From CAZHDB01 sp964531225 (GTDB taxonomy: Archaea; Thermoproteota; Thermoprotei_A; Sulfolobales; Desulfurococcaceae): DNA of 39,290 nucleotides. Shown here in pieces: positions 34,643 to 39,290 of the stretch (position 1 is the first letter of the stretch; every line of letters begins with the position of its first letter). Under the pieces are notes generated by a model. That model was not told the origin of the DNA. It ran no database searches and saw only the letters and a list, made by a program, of their open reading frames with translations. A program made the position numbers and the translations under genes. The DNA is taken from NCBI GenBank assembly GCA_964531225.1, contig CAZHDB010000011.1, positions 1 through 39,290 on the forward strand, read 5' to 3'.

Positions 34643-35656
34643 TTACATAGACCGGGGACGTGGAATTGTTCTTAGACCCGAATACATATTTTTTATTTTT
34701 GCCAATATAGAGTGCCCTATATTATTAGGGGCTCTATTTGCTAGAGTTTCAAATAAACATTTAATCCTACTGCTAATCGCTTCCTCAATATCACTACCAT
34801 TACCGTTAACGGGTATTCTAATCGAAAATATTCCTTTAGAGTGTGCGATAGAACGGGTGTGTTCATCCATGTCTCTAACTAGTATAATTACCATATTGGG
34901 CAACCTTTCTGATTTCTGTATAGAATACACTATTTTATCTATGATCTCCTTTCTCAAGATATTATTATAAAATCTACATATAATAAGGATCTCGTATATG
35001 AAGCCCTCTACTATTTTATATGCCCTTAAATCGATAAATTCGGGACATGTTCTTGAACTATTACAATCTTCTATCATAAATCCAATATTATTAAATGCGT
35101 TTTTTATAGAATCTAGAAGGTAATTCGGTATATTTAACTCGACATTTTGCTTATCTATTATATGTGGGGATATATTTTCCTCTGTCTCGAGGATCTTTAT
35201 GACTGTATCGTAGCTTATTAGATACAGCTTATTGTTATCGCCTAATTCTACTAGTACATTGGCCTTAGCACGAGTACCATCTATTGATATATCTATTAAT
35301 GAGTTATTTAATACTACTTTACCAATTAGAAAATTCCTTAACTTTAGATAATCCATTTCCCCTTCTAATACTTTCACATAGATTTTCCTTGCTTTTTCGA
35401 TAACTGGTTTATGTACCTCAATAAGATCTATCTCTCTAAGGTCGAGTAATTTAGCTATTTCATAGCTTACAATGACTGTTGCCATTCTAGATATCATATC
35501 TTTTACAATAGCTACTGTTTTTCTCTTATTAACTGATAATAGTACATAGTCTCCTTTATTTATTCCAAGCTCTATGCAGGTAGACTTTGATAAAAGAACG
35601 TGTGGTCCCTTTAATTCCCTTAGTATCATCGACACTAGTTTTGCCAAAGTATTCAC
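34643..35656 (-). CDS. Unknown protein with AbrB/double-psi-barrel-like N-terminus
   Basis: I do not recognise this 337-residue protein as a whole. Residues about 14-55 (GPHVLLSKSTCIELGINKGD) recall the double-psi barrel fold of Cdc48 N-domains or AbrB proteins, and GKVVLNNSLIDISIDGTRAK recalls the second half of that domain. The C-terminal half contains FIDLRAYKIVEGFIYEILII and VIILVRDMDEHTRSIAHSKG, suggesting a restriction-nuclease-like alpha/beta core, which is only a guess. The first codon is GTG. A TTG three codons on (35647), behind GAGGGTGA, may be the true start. It follows a small membrane protein gene by two bases. Confidence 0.65.
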   Translation of the reverse strand: MNTLAKLVSMILRELKGPHVLLSKSTCIELGINKGDYVLLSVNKRKTVAIVKDMISRMATVIVSYEIAKLLDLREIDLIEVHKPVIEKARKIYVKVLEGEMDYLKLRNFLIGKVVLNNSLIDISIDGTRAKANVLVELGDNNKLYLISYDTVIKILETEENISPHIIDKQNVELNIPNYLLDSIKNAFNNIGFMIEDCNSSRTCPEFIDLRAYKIVEGFIYEILIICRFYNNILRKEIIDKIVYSIQKSERLPNMVIILVRDMDEHTRSIAHSKGIFSIRIPVNGNGSDIEEAISSRIKCLFETLANRAPNNIGHSILAKIKNMYSGLRTIPRPRSM

Positions 35657-35658
35657 CC

Positions 35659-35982
35659 TCAGCTAAAATAATGTATATTTATGGATTCACTCTTAAAACA
35701 AAGGCTTAATGGAACTATATCTACTTTATTTAAATGCAGTATAATAATCATGTAATCCATTGAATACATAATGTTGTAATAAATTCTTTTTAAGAAATTA
35801 TTTACTCTAAAGGGTCTTATTTCAAGAGTAATTATTCTAGCGCCTAAACTCATAACATTGTTTATTCCTCTTATAATATAGCTATTTAAGTGATCAAATG
35901 TTCTACAGAATAGGCCAGTGATTAACATGATACTTATTATTAAAAGTATCTTTATCCATAAAAATCTCCTTATCTTTACCAA
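35659..35982 (-). CDS. Possible small membrane protein, 107 aa
   Basis: One N-terminal membrane helix (about 9-26, IKILLIISIMLITGLFC) is followed by a basic domain without recognisable features. It begins at TTG and has no strong ribosome-binding site. It ends two bases before the unknown protein gene at 35656, so the two could be co-transcribed. It could be a chance frame. Confidence 0.4.
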   Translation of the reverse strand: MVKIRRFLWIKILLIISIMLITGLFCRTFDHLNSYIIRGINNVMSLGARIITLEIRPFRVNNFLKRIYYNIMYSMDYMIIILHLNKVDIVPLSLCFKSESINIHYFS

Positions 35983-36132
35983 TGTAGTTTCTCCCAGGAA
36001 TATAATTAAATTGTTAGTTGGAAATAAAACCGGTAAGATATGGTATTATCAGGGTATATCTCAAGTATTAATGTATGTTATCTATTTTAAGGGTAGATCT
36101 ATTTTATCATATGTTTATGGTGCTGGTATGGT

Positions 36133-37191
36133 ATGCCTAGAGGATTTGATATTGGTAAGGCGCCTAAAGAGATTCTTGATCTGGATAACTATAATATTCT
36201 TGAAGAGTTTCTAATAGCTTTAGCTAGTGCTGGAGCTAGTGATGAGACTATTCGGGCTTATTATTCAGCTATTAAGGATTTCCTTGATTTCTTGGGTACG
36301 AAGAGAATTAAGGATGTTAGAATAAGTGATGTTAATAGGTGGAGGCTTGAGAGACTTAGAAAGGGGTTTAATAGATCGCGTTCTAGAGATCGCAGGTCGT
36401 GGATGACTACGCTACATTATTATACATTGTTTATCCGGAGATTTCTTGAATGGCTAGGCATTGAATTATCCATACCAGTTACGCGTAAGCCAGCTAGTAA
36501 AGTCGAGGCGTTAAGTGATACTGAAATAGATAGATTGCTTAGATCATGTAATGATCCGTTAGATACTATTATAATACGTTTACTCCTGGATACTGGGCTC
36601 CGTAGTCGTGAGTTATTGGGTATTAGAGTTAGTGATATAGATTTTGAGGGTAGAGAAATAATTGTTCATGAGGCAAAGTATGGTCGTGAGCGGAGGGTTC
36701 TTGTTACCAGGGAAACTCTTGATGCTATACGGGCTTGGATTAAGCTTAAGGGTCTAAGAGATGATGATTATTTGATACCTCTTACCTATAGTGGATTGTA
36801 TAAGAGGATTAAGAGAATTGCGAGGAGAGCCGGTATTGATTATAGGAAGATTAGGCCCCATGTACTAAGGCATACTTTTGCTACACGTGCATTAAGAAGA
36901 GGTATGAATCTTTTTGCTTTACAGAGGCTTCTAGGACATAGTGATGTTAAGACTACACAGATCTATACTCATCTAACAATAGATGATCTTAAGAGGGAAT
37001 ATGAGAAGGCTTTAGAAGGTAATAGCGTTATAGAGGGTGCTTCTACTAGTGTTGCTGATGAGAGTTTATCTATTAGATTTTGTCCATCGTGTGGTAAACA
37101 AGTTATTCCTGGTGCAAGGTTCTGCCCATATTGCGGATTTAACCTATTAGTACTTAACGGTAATAAAGCTATTGAAGAGAATACTATATAG
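36133..37191 (+). CDS. xerA: XerA-like tyrosine recombinase with C-terminal zinc ribbon
   Basis: This site-specific recombinase probably resolves chromosome dimers, as the sole Xer of archaea does at dif. The N-terminal SAM-like core-binding domain covers about 20-110. The catalytic residues are R157 (TGLRSRELLG), K182 (HEAKYGRERR), H243 and R246 (RPHVLRHTFAT), H269 (LLGHSDVKTT) and nucleophile Y278. After the normal end, residues 317-334 add CPSC...CPYC, a zinc ribbon that archaeal XerA such as that of Pyrococcus lacks. It stands alone with no other mobile-element genes, which favours a chromosomal role over a phage one. Confidence 0.9.
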   Translation: MPRGFDIGKAPKEILDLDNYNILEEFLIALASAGASDETIRAYYSAIKDFLDFLGTKRIKDVRISDVNRWRLERLRKGFNRSRSRDRRSWMTTLHYYTLFIRRFLEWLGIELSIPVTRKPASKVEALSDTEIDRLLRSCNDPLDTIIIRLLLDTGLRSRELLGIRVSDIDFEGREIIVHEAKYGRERRVLVTRETLDAIRAWIKLKGLRDDDYLIPLTYSGLYKRIKRIARRAGIDYRKIRPHVLRHTFATRALRRGMNLFALQRLLGHSDVKTTQIYTHLTIDDLKREYEKALEGNSVIEGASTSVADESLSIRFCPSCGKQVIPGARFCPYCGFNLLVLNGNKAIEENTI

Positions 37192-37218
37192 GATATTTGG
37201 TACATATTGTCTATGTAG

Positions 37219-37600
37219 AATGGTTCCCTTCTTGATTATCTTTTAGAATGTAATGGTGTGAGAGTCTATGTTGAGACGAAGAGCGCTATTCTCCGTGGAC
37301 CCTTGGAAGAGGCTATGTATCCGTAGTAGTGTTCGTGGCAGGAGACGTACTATGAAATTAATGAGTCTTTGGAGAAGAGGTATTAATGCATCCATTGTAT
37401 TTATAGCGGGTATGAAGGGCGTTAGTTGCTTTAAGCCTTATAGGGAAGGAGACCCTGTTATTGATGAATTATTGTGTAAAGCATATAGTCTAGGGCTACC
37501 CATGTATGCATTCTCAATATATATGTATGCCTTTGGAAGGATCTATTTAGATAACCCTTCTCTAGAACTATGTAGTTATTGGTGGTGTTTAAGTAGCTAG
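37219..37600 (+). pseudogene. sfsA: SfsA-family protein remnant, 5'-truncated and frameshifted
   Basis: Two frames join into the C-terminal part of SfsA (PF03749). The first, from 37219, reads NGSLLDYLLECNGVRVYVET onwards, including the conserved D and Y-V-E-x-K-S of the nuclease-like core, and ends at a stop after EEAMYP. Skipping one T at about 37328, the second frame continues SSVRGRRRTMKLMSLWRRGI to FKPYREGDPVIDELLCKAYS, matching the R-G-x-x-H-L-x-E-L ... D-P-x-F region. The N-terminal OB-fold part, about 80 residues, is missing; upstream sequence is the end of xerA and a stop codon. The gene is therefore broken by truncation and frameshift. Confidence 0.75.
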
Positions 37601-37611
37601 GGAATAATTCG

Positions 37612-39111
37612 TTATGGATATACTTTATGCCCTGCTATTCTTGTTTCAATAATTCTTATCTTCAATAATTCTCTTGGATCACTTATTTCCAGGGGATTTC
37701 TATCAACAACTATATAGTCAGCACTGTACCCTTGTTCAAGCCTCCCCTTATCATTATAATATAGTACTTCAGCTGAGCCCTTTGTATGTAGGTGTAGAGC
37801 TGTTAGTAGATCTATTTTTTCCTCCATCGTAGTTGCTATATCAAGTCCTTCATACTCTCCCCGAGTTATTGCTGCATAGATATTTCTCCATGGATCTAGT
37901 GGTTCTACTGGTGCATCACTACTGAAGCCTACCATGGCTATCTTAGATAATGACGCTATCCTATATGTCCATACTAGTCTTTTCCAACCAATTCTCTCTA
38001 CAAGCCATGTATCACTGAGTATAAATCCTGGCTGTAGAGCTATCCTTGGCTTTAGATCCCTTAGTAACCTGATCTGGTCATTTCTAACAAGGCTTGCATG
38101 TTCTATTCTTTCGCCAATTAACCCGTATCTAGAGTATAGCCGTAATACTATATCGAGTGCTTTATCTCCTATAGCGTGAATTGCTATATGATATTCCCTT
38201 TCCCTAGCCATTAACAAATATTTTTCTAGTTCTTCCATATCCATATTCAACTTTCCATACGTATCTGGTTTGTCATTATAGGGTTTAGATAGATATGCTG
38301 TATGTGCTCCTAGACTTCCATCAAGTATTATTTTTAATCCTTGTATATTCATGGTGTTCCTTGGTAATCCATATTTTATCCATTCTACAAAACTATTTGG
38401 CTCTAGATAGATCTTTATATGTGGTTTTACTGCTCTAATACCATGGTAAACTATTACTTCATTCAATGATGCCGACATCCATCCAATTCCTACAATGCCG
38501 TGTCTATATAGCTTCTCTAATGCATCTACATAGCTTTTTGGCTCTAAACCAATTTCCTCTAATGCCTTCTTCCATAGAGATGATACAGAATCCTCATACA
38601 ATATCCCATTATTCCAGTCAATATTTTCTGATTCCATACCTAGTTTTTCAAGAGCAACCTTATTAGCTACAGCAACATGGCCACATACTCGGATAAGGAA
38701 TACTGGTTTATCAGTACCCAACCGCTCAAGATCTCTTATTGTAGGTATTCTCTTCCCCCTAAACCTCATATGATCCCATCCGCGTCCAATTATCCAGCTA
38801 GCTCTCTTTTCTCTCAATAGAGCCTCCTTGATAATACCCAGCATTTCTTCTATAGAATCTACTCCACTAAGATCAATTATTTTATCCCATGCAGCTAGTG
38901 AACCGAGATGTAGATGTGGGTCAATGAAACCCGGTAGAACAGTATAGCTACCATAATCAATTAATTCTCCATTAAAACGATCAATAAACTCTTCGACAAA
39001 CCCACGATCGCCGCAATAAACAACACGATTATTAAAAACAATTAACCCAGAAACAATACGAAGCGGAATAAAAGAAACAACAATAGAATCAGAAACAACA
39101 CCATACAACAA
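37612..39111 (-). CDS. Amidohydrolase of the YtcJ/AepA type
   Basis: This zinc-dependent hydrolase of the amidohydrolase superfamily 3 resembles YtcJ and N-substituted formamide deformylases. The metal motif is LPGFIDPHLHLGS. Further ligands and active-site residues appear in WIIGRGWDHMRF, LDGSLGAHTAYL, IHAIGDKALD, RIEHASLV and GFSSDAPVEPLDPW. A small beta sandwich is built from both ends, IVSGLIVFNN and ADYIVVDRNPLE. The open frame runs to GTG 39183, but those extra residues show no homology and lie in odd, G-rich sequence. TTG 39111 (or 39108), nine bases after GGGGGTG, is preferred. The substrate is unknown. Confidence 0.85.
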   Translation of the reverse strand: MLYGVVSDSIVVSFIPLRIVSGLIVFNNRVVYCGDRGFVEEFIDRFNGELIDYGSYTVLPGFIDPHLHLGSLAAWDKIIDLSGVDSIEEMLGIIKEALLREKRASWIIGRGWDHMRFRGKRIPTIRDLERLGTDKPVFLIRVCGHVAVANKVALEKLGMESENIDWNNGILYEDSVSSLWKKALEEIGLEPKSYVDALEKLYRHGIVGIGWMSASLNEVIVYHGIRAVKPHIKIYLEPNSFVEWIKYGLPRNTMNIQGLKIILDGSLGAHTAYLSKPYNDKPDTYGKLNMDMEELEKYLLMAREREYHIAIHAIGDKALDIVLRLYSRYGLIGERIEHASLVRNDQIRLLRDLKPRIALQPGFILSDTWLVERIGWKRLVWTYRIASLSKIAMVGFSSDAPVEPLDPWRNIYAAITRGEYEGLDIATTMEEKIDLLTALHLHTKGSAEVLYYNDKGRLEQGYSADYIVVDRNPLEISDPRELLKIRIIETRIAGHKVYP

Positions 39112-39206
39112 ACCAAGAAACACCCCCAAAGAGAGCGCCACACACAGGGAGACACAGGCCCCAGCGACACAAGGGAAATACACTCAAACCCAGAGCCCCG
39201 CCCAAC

Positions 39207-39290
39207 AAAAGGCGGGCCACGCAACCAAGCAGCGTAGCCCGCCCCCGGGCGAGAAGCCTGCGGCCTCGGGCGATTGGGAGCGGCAGGCTA
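39207..39290 (-). ncRNA. G+C-rich structured region, candidate non-coding RNA, cut by window edge
   Basis: In an A+T-rich genome this stretch is strikingly G+C-rich and full of pairing. GGCGGGC (39211-39217) pairs with GCCCGCC (39237-39243), and inside it ACGC (39219-39222) with GCGT (39232-39235). AGCCTGC (39255-39261) pairs with GCAGGCT (39283-39289). On the minus strand the first hairpin is followed by TTTT (39210-39207), like a 3' end. Hyperthermophile RNA genes look like this. I cannot match it to tRNA, 5S rRNA, SRP RNA or RNase P RNA from the visible part. Confidence 0.45.

Noticed and set aside
35918..36214. Plus-strand frame overlapping the start of the recombinase gene
   Set aside because: It overlaps a firmly identified gene in another frame and has no start signal.
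36133..37191. Integrated virus or plasmid marked by the tyrosine recombinase
   Set aside because: No other mobile-element genes surround it, and its sequence is of the chromosomal XerA type.
39184..39290. tRNA gene at the right edge
   Set aside because: No T-loop consensus GTTCRANTC and no acceptor/CCA pattern on either strand.
1..39290. CRISPR array or complete insertion sequence
   Set aside because: I found no regularly spaced direct repeats and no transposase frame or terminal inverted repeats around a gene.

Overview
This window looks like chromosome of a hyperthermophilic crenarchaeon of the Desulfurococcales, most like Staphylothermus or a close relative. That placement is inferred from gene content and A+T-rich composition, not from an alignment. 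The signs are: TATA-type archaeal promoters; many TTG and GTG starts behind GGTGA/GGAGG ribosome-binding sites; a complete archaeal [NiFe]-hydrogenase maturation set using a MinD-type HypB; and an Mrp-linked membrane hydrogenase operon.

Layout. 1-6.5 kb: the 3' end of a tRNA (probably Arg), then an accessory stretch. It holds a visibly G+C-richer surface beta-propeller protein, a frame-broken unknown gene, a frame-broken TauE/SafE permease, a laminin/glucanase-like protein, a decayed fragment of a saccharopine-dehydrogenase-like gene and a flavodoxin. 6.9-8.5 kb: an Ig-repeat surface protein with a structured mRNA leader. 8.9-14 kb: a three-gene operon (saccharopine-dehydrogenase-like oxidoreductase, FGGY sugar kinase, RuBisCO-like protein) divergent from a haloacid-dehalogenase-type hydrolase, with an 18-bp palindrome between them. 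14-22 kb: hypD-hypA-hypB(MinD type)-hycI and hypE-hypC-hypF, separated by a glycosyltransferase on the other strand. 22-23.6 kb: two unknown exported proteins. 23.75-33.56 kb: a 14-gene operon for a group 4 [NiFe]-hydrogenase joined to Mrp antiporter subunits. 33.6-39.3 kb: a sugar epimerase, an unknown protein pair, a XerA-like recombinase with an added zinc ribbon, a broken sfsA, an amidohydrolase, and a G+C-rich hairpin region at the right edge that may be an RNA gene.

How the genes work together. HypF and HypE make cyanide from carbamoyl phosphate. HypC and HypD build the Fe(CN)2CO unit. HypA and the MinD-type HypB deliver nickel, and the HycI-type protease trims the large subunit, whose C-terminal DPCISCMER motif with a 24-residue tail is a typical substrate. 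The mature enzyme would oxidise ferredoxin, evolve H2 and drive ion pumping through its Mrp modules. The cluster carries two MrpD/MbhH-type subunits.

The best candidate for an undescribed system is the dehydrogenase-kinase-RuBisCO-like operon. The RuBisCO homologue keeps the carbamylated lysine and metal ligands but has lost several residues needed for RuBP carboxylation. With a sugar kinase and an oxidoreductase beside it, it probably acts on a phosphorylated sugar or sugar acid of unknown identity.
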